A stretch of 64,000 nucleotides of DNA from Icerya purchasi (taxonomy: Eukaryota; Arthropoda; Insecta; Hemiptera; Monophlebidae), in the NCBI GenBank assembly GCA_039619475.1, contig CM077115.1:151193774-151257773 (forward strand). The letters are read 5' to 3'. Shown here one piece after another: positions 37,697-48,995 of the stretch. Position numbers and translations under genes: made by a program. The notes beneath the pieces were generated by a model that saw only the letters and a list, made by a program, of their open reading frames with translations, was not told the origin of the DNA and did no database searches. Position 1 is the stretch's first letter. Each line of letters starts with the position of its first letter.

Positions 37697-38531
37697 CAGG
37701 ATATGGATTATTGTCAACAATGGGACTGAAAGGAAAAAAAATACATAAATGTCCCACGGCCAGAATGCATTTCTTTGTACAACAAATGTATGGGCGGTGT
37801 GGATAAACTTGATTTTCTGGCTAGTTTATACTGTTCACATATACGATCAAAGAAATGGACAATTAGAATGATAGCCCATGCAATTGATCTATCACTTATC
37901 AACTAATGGTTAGAATATAAAGAGAGAGCAGAAAAATTACATGTACTGGATTTATTAAATTTCAGACAATGTGTGGTTGAAGATCTCATATATACCACTA
38001 ACCCCAGAAAATGAGGGAGGCCAAGCAATGGAGTCACCAGCCCATGAGACAGGGAGGGGCAAGATGAATTGCCAACGCTAGGGGGAGGGGGGAGGGGAGA
38101 CAAGATGATAGAAAGAGGATATGAGTTATAGGAAAAATAAAATTTATAAGTTGTAAATTAAACAAGAATAAAATCTTAATTAAAACATAAGTTTTCCAAA
38201 TTGTCCATGATTACGGGCCTATGAATACTCATCAATGCTAGTTGATTAAAAAGTTTCAAGGCTCCAGGGGGAGGGGGCAGCTGCCCCTCCCTGTTCCCCA
38301 CTGGCGACGCCCATGAGACCAAGCATGTCTGATGTGTCAACTGCAATAGCTGGGCCTTCTACAATGGCTGAAATACAGCCAATTCCACAAATGCAGTATG
38401 ATGGCAAACAACATTTTCCACATTGGGAAGAAAAAGAAAGTGAAACGAGATGTAAAATGACAGAATGTAAAAGTAAAACACACATCTTTTGTACAAAATG
38501 TAAAGTTCATTTGTTATTACAATTATCATAA
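37697..38531 (+). pseudogene. piggyBac transposase, C-terminal fragment
   Basis: Plus-strand translation gives a CPRPECI-like segment, MGGVDKLDFLASLYC (the MGGVDxxDQ motif of piggyBac transposases) and KKWTIRMIAHAIDLSLIN, then a TAA. A 259-bp insertion (38051-38309) follows. The sequence then resumes with SMSDVSTAIAGPS and the cysteine-rich C-terminal finger CKMTEC..KTHIFCTKCKVHL. The N-terminal half with the catalytic aspartates is absent, so the product cannot be active. Confidence 0.8.
38051..38309. mobile_element. Small insertion inside the piggyBac coding remnant
   Basis: A 10-bp direct repeat CCCATGAGAC at 38041-38050 and 38310-38319 brackets 259 bp that interrupts the transposase homology. 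The insert carries inverted CAGGGAGGGGCA (38050) and TGCCCCTCCCTG (38282) plus a right tip CTGGCGACG. This resembles non-autonomous DNA transposons with CGTCGCCAG ends. The family is not resolved. Confidence 0.5.
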
Positions 38532-39240
38532 TAAATAATTATGTTATTATTTGTTCAAAACTCTTACTTTGTATGATATGTAAATATATAGCTACAATTT
38601 TATTTTATTTTTACATGTTTTTTTTTTGTGTTGTATATTATTTTTGTTATTTTACACAATTGTACATGTATTATATATAAATATTAAAATGATATTTTTA
38701 TTGCAATTAATTTGTCAGTTTATTTAATAAAATCTTTATTAATTCAGTTTTTTTTTAAGTGCTTATACATTGTATGTATAATTGAATGAATATATGTATG
38801 AAAAGTGATGTGTACATATGCTTCGCATATATATGCACTAATTTATACTTTTTACGAACAAAAATACTGTTTATTGTCTAATCAATTCTCTACATTTTGG
38901 TATAGTTTTGTTCCACATTTTCATTTTGTGCGATATATCGCACATACTGTAACTTGAGAACCATGATAGATATCAAAGTAGGGTAAAGTACAAATTAATT
39001 AGAATGTCTTCATTAGCTTGTATACCAAAATTCATAATTTTTTATAAAAAATTAAAAAAGAATGACTGAAAGGGTTAATGCTCTTTTGTAATTTGTATGT
39101 TCTGGTTTGATTGTGTATTTATTATTAGTAAATTTCTGAAGAAAATTAGCAGAGAAGATCACAATAGTACCATTCCAGATTGGGTCAATCAAAAAAAGTA
39201 ACACCTCCATAGAAACATAAGACAGATAATGTCGAAGCAA

Positions 39241-39566
39241 AAAGTACATCGTCCAAAAAAATAAAACTGAATACTTCTGTAGACGTAGAGGAGGATCTTC
39301 AAAAACATTATAGAATCATAGATTTTGTTCTCATATTTTCAACCATTTTTGCATTAGTAAAATGTGTCAAGTGCGATGGAAAAGTTGCTTTTCAAACATA
39401 CAAATAGGAATGCCTTGGATGGATCTGTCTAAACCAAGCTATAATTTGTATATAAAAAAAATGTGCATGGGAAGTTGTTTGCATGAGTTAGTAAAATCAA
39501 CTTTAGTTGATGCAGAAACTAAGACTGGAAAAAAAGTGATAAGAAAAATCTTGGTGGCAAAGGTAA
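39241..39566 (+). pseudogene. Mutator-like transposase remnant, N-terminal part
   Basis: The translation includes KHYRIIDFVLIFSTIFALVKC and VKCDGKVAF, with frameshifts after it. This resembles the YRIINF...LVxCxxC start of the insect Mutator-like transposase family whose C-terminal part appears at 40545-41187. The match is from memory of the family and is modest. Confidence 0.4.
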
Positions 39567-39685
39567 GCTGACTGTAAATCCGATAGATAAACTAACTGTT
39601 GTAATGTGTCCATTACATGGAACATATAAAAAAAAAAAAAATTTAGAAAATAAAAGAAATAAATAATAATAAGAATAATTTGGAA

Positions 39686-40370
39686 TGTGTGGTGCGGGTG
39701 CGAGTGTGCGCGTGCATGGAACTGTTGTCGGTGGGACCAGCCAATCAGCGTCCTGCAGGAAACAAAAAGGATCTACCTGATTCGGCCAAGTCCAGCGGTC
39801 ACGATCGAGTAGGCGGTCGAAATTTTGGAAAATCGAGAAGAAGATTTTAGCGAGAAAGGCAGTGGCAGTCTTATAGAGTTAGTCTCAGTTTTACCTTCGA
39901 GCAGTCAGCCTCAGTTTGATTGTCGGCCAAGTCAGGGAGTCAAGTCCCGTTTTACCGGTAGAGGAGGCTCCGGTTTTTAATTTTGTAGAAATACTTCCGT
40001 TTTGATTTCTCGTGGAAAAGTCGCCGTTTTGTTACTACGTTCGACATTCGTTAAATTTATTGTAAATATCGAAGTGACGCGAGTAGTGATTCTTGCTGTT
40101 CGGCAAAGTTTGGATTCGGATATGCAACTGGCCCTCAACGAAAGTGTTCGATAAATCTTCCTCGACCGATTCCGATTTCTGCAACGCAACCGACCGCCGA
40201 ATCGCCATCAATAGATCCAGGATCACCGACAACAGTGATACGTATCATTCATATTCACTTTACATATATATTGTTGTGTATTTATAATTGCGCTATTTTC
40301 GGACTAAATATTGTTTTTTCAGCGGTCGACCGGTCCCGAAAGATAGGTGTGAGTTTTGCTTAATCTATTT
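39686..40370. other. GC-rich, CpG-rich block of unknown origin (possible solo LTR)
   Basis: It stands out sharply from the AT-rich surroundings, with GGTGCGGGTGCGAG at the start, several TCAGTTT/AGTCAG-type repeats, and CGGTCGACCGGTCCCG near the end. It lies between the two halves of a Mutator-like transposase remnant, as an insertion would. I could not define ends or a target duplication, and no long frame is open. Confidence 0.35.
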
Positions 40371-40544
40371 TTCAGTAATTTCAATTAAATAGTTTTCCGT
40401 TAGTAATCATATAAAGAAAAAGTAAAACATTCTCTGATAAGCTTAAATAAAATCTAAACAAATCAAATCCACGAGCGTAAAACCTCGTGGTTGGCATCCC
40501 TGACTACCAAGTTAACGTCTAGTACCGTTATACTGTATACTATG

Positions 40545-41187
40545 GTCTGGCAATTCGATGCAATCATGATTCTGTGGAGAAAATGAAGAATACCATTCCG
40601 GCTACTTACTATCATTTCTGCTTGATGGAGGAGAAACTGCAGCATGACAAATGCCTGAGTGGCCAAGACCTGTGGTGTGAATAGTAGAAAGCTGCAGCTG
40701 GAAATGCCCTGAAGTCATTCAAACACAGTTACACTGTACTTCCAAGTATTGTTTCTGAAGCAATTAAACCGATATATGAAGACTTGAGTAAGGGGAAACT
40801 TCTGCAGTGATGTAATGGAGGATTCACTCAAAACAACAGTAAGAGTTTGTAAGAGTTTGAATCAACTCATTTGGAAAATTATTCCAAAATCACTGAGTGG
40901 TACCTCAACTGTGGTTGAAATCACAGCTCATGTGGCTTCATGTATGTTCAATGAGGGCTGTTTTGCTTTGCTCTCATTTATGCAAAAGATAAACATCAGT
41001 ACAGGGTCAAGTTCTCATGAATGGACAGGCATGGTAGATTGAACGAGCATAAACAGAGTGGAGCAACAAGCTGCACTTGAAAGTAAAGAAGGCAGAATTC
41101 TACGTTGACAAGAGCAAAAAGCTGCCTTAGATTTTACAGCTGAAAGTTGTGAGCTTTATGGGCTTAGCATTGATTACTCTGAATAAG
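40545..41187 (+). pseudogene. Mutator-like transposase remnant, C-terminal part
   Basis: Consecutive frames read GLAIRCNHDSVEKMKNTIPA, then LQHDKCLSGQDLWCE, KSFKHSYTVLPSIVSEAIKP, CNGGFTQNNSKS, LNQLIWKIIPKSLSGTSTV and GRILR. This is the order seen in insect Mutator-like transposases (HxxC..G..SWC; C.GG.TQN.NES.N...W...PK). It is broken by stops and frameshifts and the central region is missing, so it is an inactive relic. Confidence 0.6.
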
Positions 41188-41283
41188 TATATTAGAAGAA
41201 ACACTCGCGTACCGATGTTTAAGTTAATTTTTTTTGTACACAAAACTTTAAAGCCTTTTTCTCGCACTTGACATTTTTAAAGT

Positions 41284-41592
41284 CCGTGGACACTGTAACT
41301 CGAAAACTAATGCACCGATTCTTTTGAAATTTTGTACAGTGTTTCTGCACATCAATTACGAGGTAACACTGGGAGGGTTTTTTTTTTTTTTTAATTATTA
41401 CTTATTTTACAATAAAAAATTTGTCGATTTTGATGGCGAAAATCGCGTTTTTGACTTCCAAGTGTTACAAAAATTAAAAAATCAAAAAAAAAAAATCCTC
41501 CCAGCGTTACCTCAAGAAAATGTTTAACTATCAGTAGCATTTTGATTTTTTTGATTTTAGATAACCAGTGGTGAGGTATAGTGTCCACTGCA
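41284..41592. repeat. Foldback structure with two nested inverted repeats
   Basis: The inner arms GAGGTAACACTGGGAGGGTT (41361) and the complementary AATCCTCCCAGCGTTACCTC (to 41513) pair over about 25 bp with two mismatches. The outer arms GTGGACACTGTAAC (41287) and TATAGTGTCCAC (to 41587) also pair. Possibly the end of the Mutator-like element whose transposase relic lies just upstream. Confidence 0.6.
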
Positions 41593-42044
41593 AAACAACT
41601 TTTTTTTGAGGCTTTTTCGAAGATTTGCTGCTAACGGCTTATTTTTTAATATTTCTTATTTAAAATTTCAGAAAATATTATTGAAATGTTACTTTATTGT
41701 ATTACACTTAATAAAATATATTTGCATTCACTGGAGCATAAAGATAAATTACTGAAAATGAGCCTTTTTTCACTAAAATTAACTTTACCCCCCCCCCCCG
41801 CCGCTTAATATATTTTAATAAAAATTTTAGAATATATTAAATTATTTAATTTGATATTTTAATGTTTCAGTTGAGATATGAATAAGTTTAGTTAAAAGAC
41901 AAATGTAAAAAACAATTAATTTAAATTATTTGGTGCATATTGATCATCCAGTAAATTTATTTTAATTATGTATTAATCGATTTTAAGTATCTATTAATCG
42001 ATTTAAATAATTCTGTAAATCGATACAAATAAAGGCGCGGAACT
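41593..42044. other. Short intergenic stretch, nothing recognised
   Basis: AT-rich sequence with a C10 run near 41790 and repeated ATCGATTTAAATAA-like strings near 41960-42020. It forms the left flank of the nested MULE cluster. Confidence 0.4.
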
Positions 42045-42715
42045 GAAAAAACGAAAAGCAACTAAAACGCTGGAAGTTGGGTGGAAAAATGGAAGTAATT
42101 GGTCTTGCGTCATCGTTGCAAAAACGATAGCAAAATTGTTAAACTACATCGATTGCTTACAACAATTATCGACTTTTTAAAATTTTTAATGCTGTCTTCA
42201 GAAATTGAAATAATTCTCAGATGCCATTTAGTTCTATTATCGGTTTTCCTGTTTACTCTTTTAGTGAATTTACGCGTTTATTTATATATAATTTTGTAAT
42301 TATTGAACATAAACGAAATAATAATTCATAAAGTGATGAAATGCGTGTTTAGTACACTTTATGTATATAGTAATTTTAAATTTTTATTACGGAAAAATGT
42401 AATGGTGGACAAGAAAGTAAAAATAATAAACATAGTCAATGAATTGTGAAAAATAAAATGTACCTTTTTTTTATCGTCAGATGTGCAATGCATTTAGAGA
42501 AGAAACATAATATTAAAATGCTCAAGTATGAATTTACATGTGAAAAAGGGTAAATCATTTATACTTCAATAAATAGTTTAAAGCGATGTACTATGTTACA
42601 TCACTTTTTAAATTATATGCCAATAAAAAAGTATCCAATCATATGTAAAATTATTGTTATAATTCACATTTATAAATATATTTTTTTTATGAATTAATAT
42701 TAAAATTATGTGAAA

Positions 42716-43963
42716 ATGTTAACACTCAATGATTTACATGAAACTTTTTTAGAATTTAATATATGGGAACGAAAACAGGAATCAAGTAATATAGAACAGT
42801 ATAAACCGTGTGATGCAGTAAAGGAAAAAAAAGGAAATGTGAAGCTGTTTATTTGTAATTGCGTTGGCCAAGTAAAAACTGAAATACACAGACGTATTCC
42901 TCATAGAAAAGAACTTTGTAAGATTGGTGAGATACATATATCTGTATTGTTTGTTAATTAATAACTATAAAAAATTTAGTTAAATAAAAATAGTGCTTTT
43001 GGTATATAATTAATAGATTGCATTGCACAATTATAAATAGGTGCGATAATTGAGTTTTTTGCGGTTTTGCTGAAATGTTTACTATTTGCTTTTAAGTCTT
43101 AAATGTTTTTTTGCAATTTTAAGAACATGAAAACAAATCTTATTGAAATTGAATGGAATGGTATTTTTGAAAAAATTAATTGGTTTTAAAAAGGTTATTA
43201 ATATTGGAGGGTGTAACAATTTCTAAATATAGAGAATATTAAGAATACATTATTTAAGTCAAATTTGAAATAAATGAAAGTGGACATATGCTTAAATACT
43301 AAGGTGAAAAAAATTATATAGTTAATTTATGCGCGTTTCATATTTATTAATTTTTTTATCATTCGTTCACACATTTTATTCCGTTAAAAATTATTTGTTG
43401 TGTCTAATATAAAAGTAGAACTTTAAGACTTTAGTGTGTAAGAATATAATAAGGATAATTACACATATGTACCATAATAAGGTAAATTATAAGGTAATTT
43501 TCTATTTGGAATGTTAATAGAAAGAATAAGAAGGAAAGAAAATAAAAAAAAAATGATATTATTACTGGTTATGTTTTAATATATAAATACGACTTAATAA
43601 TTTAGGTGTATAAGGTTATGTTTAGAATAATTACTGATTTAGACTTCATACATAGTGTCTCTGGACAGCAAATATAGAAAAATTATTTAAATTTTATTGA
43701 ATTAAAGCTGACTAATCTTGTCACCATAAACATACTTAAACAATAAAAAACAAGTAAAAAATTGATCACGGTTTATTTTTAAATATATAAATTATTATAT
43801 AAAAATTTGATTATTCACCTTTTATATGGTAACTAAAAATCCAGATTCAAAATATAATTTAAAGTACATTATTTAATATATGTTTTTTCTATTTATTTAC
43901 ATTTATGTTTCATTTGCAGATTGCATATGGCTTGACCACACTGTTATTTGGATCAACATATAG
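42716..43963 (+). CDS. Hypothetical small spliced protein of element A, resembling a MULE N-terminal domain
   Basis: Exon 42716-42926 starts MLTLNDLHETFLEFNIWERK and ends CKIG at a GTGAG donor. A TTTGCAG acceptor at 43918-43919 joins in frame to DCIWLDHTVIWINI and a stop, giving 84 aa. F..F..W...E and FICNCVGQV...CKIG recall the N-terminal zinc-containing segment of insect MULE transposases (E-F..W..., then Y.C...G). The same exon and acceptor are recognisable in element B (53438 onward, 55069), where the first exon is broken. Splicing is predicted only, and this may be a relic of a larger transposase. Confidence 0.4.
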
Positions 43964-45879
43964 AATAAACTTTTGTGATTTGAATTGCTATTGTTTATAG
44001 TTAAATTAGACATTATATTTTATGTATATATACGAATTATTTTAATTTTAAGTCACAGTTGTAATTTACGATAAATCAAAAATCTCACGTTTGGTAAATG
44101 TGTAATTTATTGGGATTTATTTTTTCTACAGATTTATACAAAAAGAATTATTTATGTACTGTAATTTACACTATTGTAACAACTTAAAGTATTTCAAAAA
44201 ACTTTTTTACAACATACATATTTTATTTACTTTTGACAATTTTTATTATTTCATTAATTTCATAGTATAGATCTTTTAATTGTATTAAATTTCAGAATGT
44301 GTTTTTAAATTTATTCTATATTTTGTTGATAACTTTTGTAAGTTTGCTATATTTCTTAATAGAAAAGGTGTGTGTACTACAAATCTCCAGTTTATTCATG
44401 TGCTTCAACTGTGTGTTATATATTTTTATAACAAGGTCAATCAAGCATGGTGTTTTGTGGGATAAGGATTCTGTATATTAAGTTAAAGATAACTATGATT
44501 TACACTTACATAATGTTAAATTCAAAACAAAGAAGTCTAATTTTTCATGCTGCGAAGAAGGAGAAAAAAACGCTATTTCTGGCGCTTTTTTAAACTTTTT
44601 TCCAATTTTGAAAATTTCAATAAGAAAACAGAATATGGTTTCATTCTCAATAAATAGTGAACTTCTTATCAATATATCATACTGGTGGGGGGGAATATTT
44701 TTTTCAAAAATGTCAAGTTTAGGTGCCTCGAGAGCTTAAAATAAAGCTGTAAGCTCAGCTATAGTTTTCTTATAAGCCGGTTCCTTATTCATATATTTGA
44801 AATAAGTTTTGGTTTTCGCAACTTTTTTATTTGAGATATTACTTATGTGAACATCTTTTTTTTTGTTGTTGTTTTTGCCCCAAAAGGAAGGGTTTAAATT
44901 ATTTTTTAACCATAGCTTTTTGGTTTTATGAGAGAACTTTTGCGTTTTGTTTTAGATTTCGAATTTAACTTTTGAAGGGTTATCTGGTGTTGAATTATTC
45001 ATATTTAAATGATTTTTGAGGTCGTTTTAAATTCTCTGTAAGTTCTTGGAGGTTTTTTAAATTTTATGCTATCCGGAGTAATTGACTACCTTGAAATAAT
45101 ATATTGTCTTAAAGAGAAGTTTAATTGTAATTTTTAATCCAATTTTGAAGTTTATAAGTCAAACTGTTCATAAGGTGTTGATTTTTATTTTGTTTTCTAT
45201 TCTGCATTTTCTTAAATAAAATGTGTTCTCAGTCCTTGAAATAGTTTATAATAACATGTAGGAATTAATTTTTATATAATGGTTAATATTTTTATAATAT
45301 AAAATGTCCATGTATTATGTACAATCATAAATTCTATTTGTTACATATATATATAAATATATAATCAAAGAAAAAAAATAATTTGTTTCATATATTGCCT
45401 CAAAAATTTGGTGTTTCAGTAAAAAACAGTTATAGTAAATAATAGCGTTGAACAGGTTATAGAAACGAGTATTGCTGTAAGTGGAAGAAGTGCATAAAAC
45501 TATAGGTTAATTTTTATCCAATATTGCAACCAAAATTTGTTATTAAAGTAATAAATTATGGCTTATAATGACATGGATAAACATGTAATTTTAAAAGTTT
45601 TTCTAGATGAATTTAACTAAAATCGTCATTCAATTTTTTTTTCTTAAAAAAGGAAAAAAGATGACAAAAGACTGGTACCAGCACTAAATAACAAGTCACC
45701 AGTCAGATTTTGGTGAAATACAATCAGCCATATTAATGTTCGGTCACGTTATAGAACAAATGAAAGCACCAGATAAAAATAAAGTTTTATAAGTAATTCT
45801 TTAAACGAATTATGATTTTTTTTTTACATGCATGTATTTAGAAGATTTTTCTTTGTGTTATTTCATTTAAAACATTACA

Positions 45880-46100
45880 AACGAATATTAATGCGCCTGA
45901 CTATATTATGGTGCTCTCATTCCTGATAGTTTGTAAATGCGGCTTCTCCACACTATTCCAGTGTCACGCCTTTAACAAGAAGAAAAAGGACAAAGAAACT
46001 ATTCAAGCTAAAAAGGCTACTCGCCGTATCCAACCAAATTATCAACCTCGTATGGAGGCTCGTGTTATTGGCACAAATAAATTCATTTGTTAATCAAATA
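45880..46100 (+). other. Unidentified 61-codon open frame within an insertion specific to element A
   Basis: The frame at 45908-46093 is less AT-biased than its neighbours. It ends VIGTNKFIC and is followed closely by AAATAAAATG, like the 3' end of a processed transcript. I do not recognise the protein (FNKKKKDKETIQAKKATRR, PNYQPRMEARVIG). It may be the 3' end of a retrocopied or captured host gene. Confidence 0.3.
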
Positions 46101-47265
46101 AAATGTATTATATTCACATAATTAAACAACGCGTAGTTACTCGATTACAAAAGTATTTTGGAACTAAGATTAGATGATCAGAGCATAAAACAAGGATAAG
46201 CAACGACAAACAAAAAAAAAAAAATATTTACAAAAATTCTCCAACTCTTGTTAGTTACTATGACGACGAGCAATAAATTTAATTCAAGTTTTATTATGAG
46301 CTCGCCGACCACGCAATCGCTTTACAAACGGTAACCTTGTAACCAGGGGTGTATCATCAATGGAAGCGATGGATGCACCGCTTCCTCTAACAAATCAGTA
46401 GGAAATTGTTTTTTTTCGCATTTGTGAAAAAAATACAACCGAAATAAAATGAAATAACTTGCTGAATTTAAGTGCAAAAATTAAAAATTACTAGAAAAAA
46501 AGCGCTAGATGAAAGAGCATCTGCAATAGCGAGTAACAGAAAAAGCTACACGCTTACTGTCTACAGTTTCCTCCAAATGATCTGCTGCATGTCGATAATG
46601 GAAAAAGGTTGCGCACTTATATTCAATTTGGAAGCGCCAGATTGTGTCGCTTCCAGATCACATCATTTGCACGAATTTTTATCCCGTGCATTGGGAGTAG
46701 AAAAAATGGGCACACATATTCAATCTGGAAGCGTCGAGTAAAATCGCTTTACGAGCACGTACAACAATCAACAGTGCAATTTTTATGCATGTCAGTATGT
46801 GTGTGTGTACAATCATTGTGTAATGTGGTATTTGCAGTACTGGAAACGATGATCGGTCGTGCTTTTGCCGCTTTTCAGTCCGTAATATTACTACAGTAGA
46901 AGCTATACCAGCACGTTTATCCGTGATGTTTCAGTCTGGTAAAATGCAAACATTTTCGAAATTGAGACTACATATAATTATTAAAACACTTCCACTGATT
47001 GGTTTTAGTTCATTAAGTAATCCAGAAAAAATTAAATATTCAAAATAATAAAACAACGCCTAGTTTAGATAATTTTAGTACAAAATCGAAAGGCATGTAA
47101 AAATTCTCTTCCATAATTTATCAAAGCTAAAACCCCAGTAGTAAATCAGCCATCGGTACTGCCCGACCAGTCACACTGACACTTCATCGCACACACTCTC
47201 ACATTTATTCTTACCATATGCGTAATTTTGCAAAATAACGTCGTTTATAGTCAGTTTGCGATATG
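46100..47265. other. Sequence of element A not shared with B
   Basis: It includes a diverged direct repeat (around 46608-46650 and 46704-46750, sharing CATATTCAATCTGGAAGCG-like text) and GAAGCG/CGCTTCC motifs near 46360-46385. It is probably an insertion, but no ends were defined. Confidence 0.35.
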
Positions 47266-48106
47266 CATAAATGTAAGATACTACTCGTTATAGAAAAAAA
47301 CTTGTTATTTTACGTTTAGAAAATGAGAAGTCCATTAAAATTGAATAAAATAGTTCAACGTTCTTTATACCACAATTTACAAAATTAAAAAAAAAAAATT
47401 GAAAAGAAAAGGTAAAACAGAATAAAGGAAAACTGGTTGAAGTAAATGTACTGAATTTTAAAAACAATTTTACATGGTTTAGTTTCAATAAAGCATTAGT
47501 GTTCATACTAGTGAACCAAATTTTACAGAATAAACTAACAAATTTGCTGAAAAACTAAATATACGTATATAATTTTTAGAGTTCATCTTCATAAATGCAG
47601 CAGTTTTTTAATTGCCACCGTATTGCCTCTTCCAAAAACAACTGCAAAAGCAATTGGTATTCCGAATGAAATTTTAAAAAATTGATTATTGTTCGACCTC
47701 AATTTGTTTTGAAATGTTATGCATAAACAATTCAGTCTCAGAAAAGTTGTTTATAGAATTTTGAGATTCCAACTCACTCCTTCCATACAATTATTACTTT
47801 AATCAGTTAAAACTTGTTCTGTATATATTTCATAAAAGTTTATATCAGAGTAATCATTCAGTAACAGTAAATTTTCAAATTAAACATACGCTTTATTTAA
47901 TTTCAGGCATAATGATGAACCACTTAAAAACTTTTATTTATCTCTACTTAGTTTCCTATTTAAAAATAATATAAAACTATTGAATTTGATATTTTACATT
48001 ACATACAAATTATTTACATATATAAAAATCATTTGTAAAATTTGTATTCGGCATAATAAAATTATGACTACTTTTTTATTTCATACATTTACTTTCTCTA
48101 CTTAAA

Positions 48107-48220
48107 ACATTTGGAATTGAAAACTGTTTATTATGTATATTCTGGGTTATTTTTTATTTAAAATACTAAATGAAAAATAACCCAGAATATACATAATAAA
48201 CAGTTTTTAATTCCAAATGT
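48107..48220. repeat. Long near-perfect hairpin inside element A
   Basis: The arms 48107-48159 and 48168-48220 pair over about 53 bp with two or three mismatches around an 8-nt loop (stem contains TATTCTGGGTTAT / ATAACCCAGAATA). The corresponding place in element B (about 59753-59820) has only one arm. Confidence 0.85.
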
Positions 48221-48911
48221 TTTTATTAAGTTATGTAATTTTCAATTTTACTGCTAATTGAAATCAATGCTTTTAAAAAATTGACTCAGTATTGAGGAAT
48301 TTATGTTTAAAATTATCCAATAATACAGATATATCATTTTCTTCAAAAACTGCAATTCAATTTCTATTTCCATTTAATAGATAATTTTTTTAAATAGTTC
48401 TGCATAAAATAAAATCTCGATTTATAATTTCATTATACAATAATCAATATATTTTTCAAATTTGTTCTACATATTACTGTTAATCATTTTTAAATTTCTT
48501 ACGGTGTGTGCGGAAATCCATATACATATTTAAAAAACTAAAATTTATTTTCACGAATTAATATTTTGCCGTCAGTTTTTATGTTTTTTAAAAACAAAAG
48601 CAATTTAAAATATATTTATTTCATTAACAATTTTATTGTACCTAATAATTGTTAAATAAATTAAATTATATATATATAGAAAGAGAGACATATATAAAAA
48701 TAATTAGTAAATATAAAATATTAATTAATAATTGTAAAACTAATATTTTTTATTATATTTTAAGTTTTTTTTAAAATATTTAACACTAATTTTGATGAAA
48801 AATAGTTAATTTGTGTAATTCACATTCAAAGCCTATAAAAACAATGACGTAAGACCAATTGTTTCCATTTTTTCACCCAACATCCAGCGTTTTAGACGAT
48901 TGTGAAAAAAC

Positions 48912-48995
48912 GGTGGACACTAAATACACCTACGCTGCGGTACGCGAATATTTAAACTCCGCCTATTTGTACTTCTTCGTTTACGTTAATGTAGT
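48912..48995 (+). repeat. Left terminal inverted repeat of element C
   Basis: Runs from GGTGGACAC through CTACGCTGCGGTACGCGAAT and TTTAAACTCCGCC. It pairs with 52870-52964 plus 60552-60559. Confidence 0.85.

Larger units (their letters stand above)
37060..39074. mobile_element. Decayed piggyBac-type element
   Basis: Perfect 16-bp terminal inverted repeats CCCTTTCAGTCATTCT abut TTAA on both sides (37056-37059 and 39075-39078), the piggyBac target signature. The interior keeps only the C-terminal part of a piggyBac transposase on the plus strand. Palindromes of the type GTGCGAAATATCGCAC occur just inside the left end (37077), at 37437 (half) and near the right end (38929). Confidence 0.88.
42054..48903. 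mobile_element. MULE-type element A (TIR family with B)
   Basis: Terminal inverted repeats of about 60 bp share CTAAAACGCTGGA and TTGGGTG-AAAAATGG (left 42054-42114, right 48842-48903). The 9-bp duplication GAAAAAACG flanks it (42045-42053, 48904-48912). At 6.85 kb it is almost entirely non-coding. It aligns in order with element B: 42054-45790 with 52965-58150, and 47270-48903 with 59075-60541. Its right duplication overlaps the left end of element C, so A inserted at C's edge after C was in place. The only coding-like part is the small spliced frame at 42716-43963. No transposase catalytic domain is present, so A would need help in trans. Confidence 0.8.

Noticed and set aside
46341..46386. 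CAGGGGTGTATCATC as a hAT terminus
   Set aside because: No matching inverted end or 8-bp duplication found on the other side.
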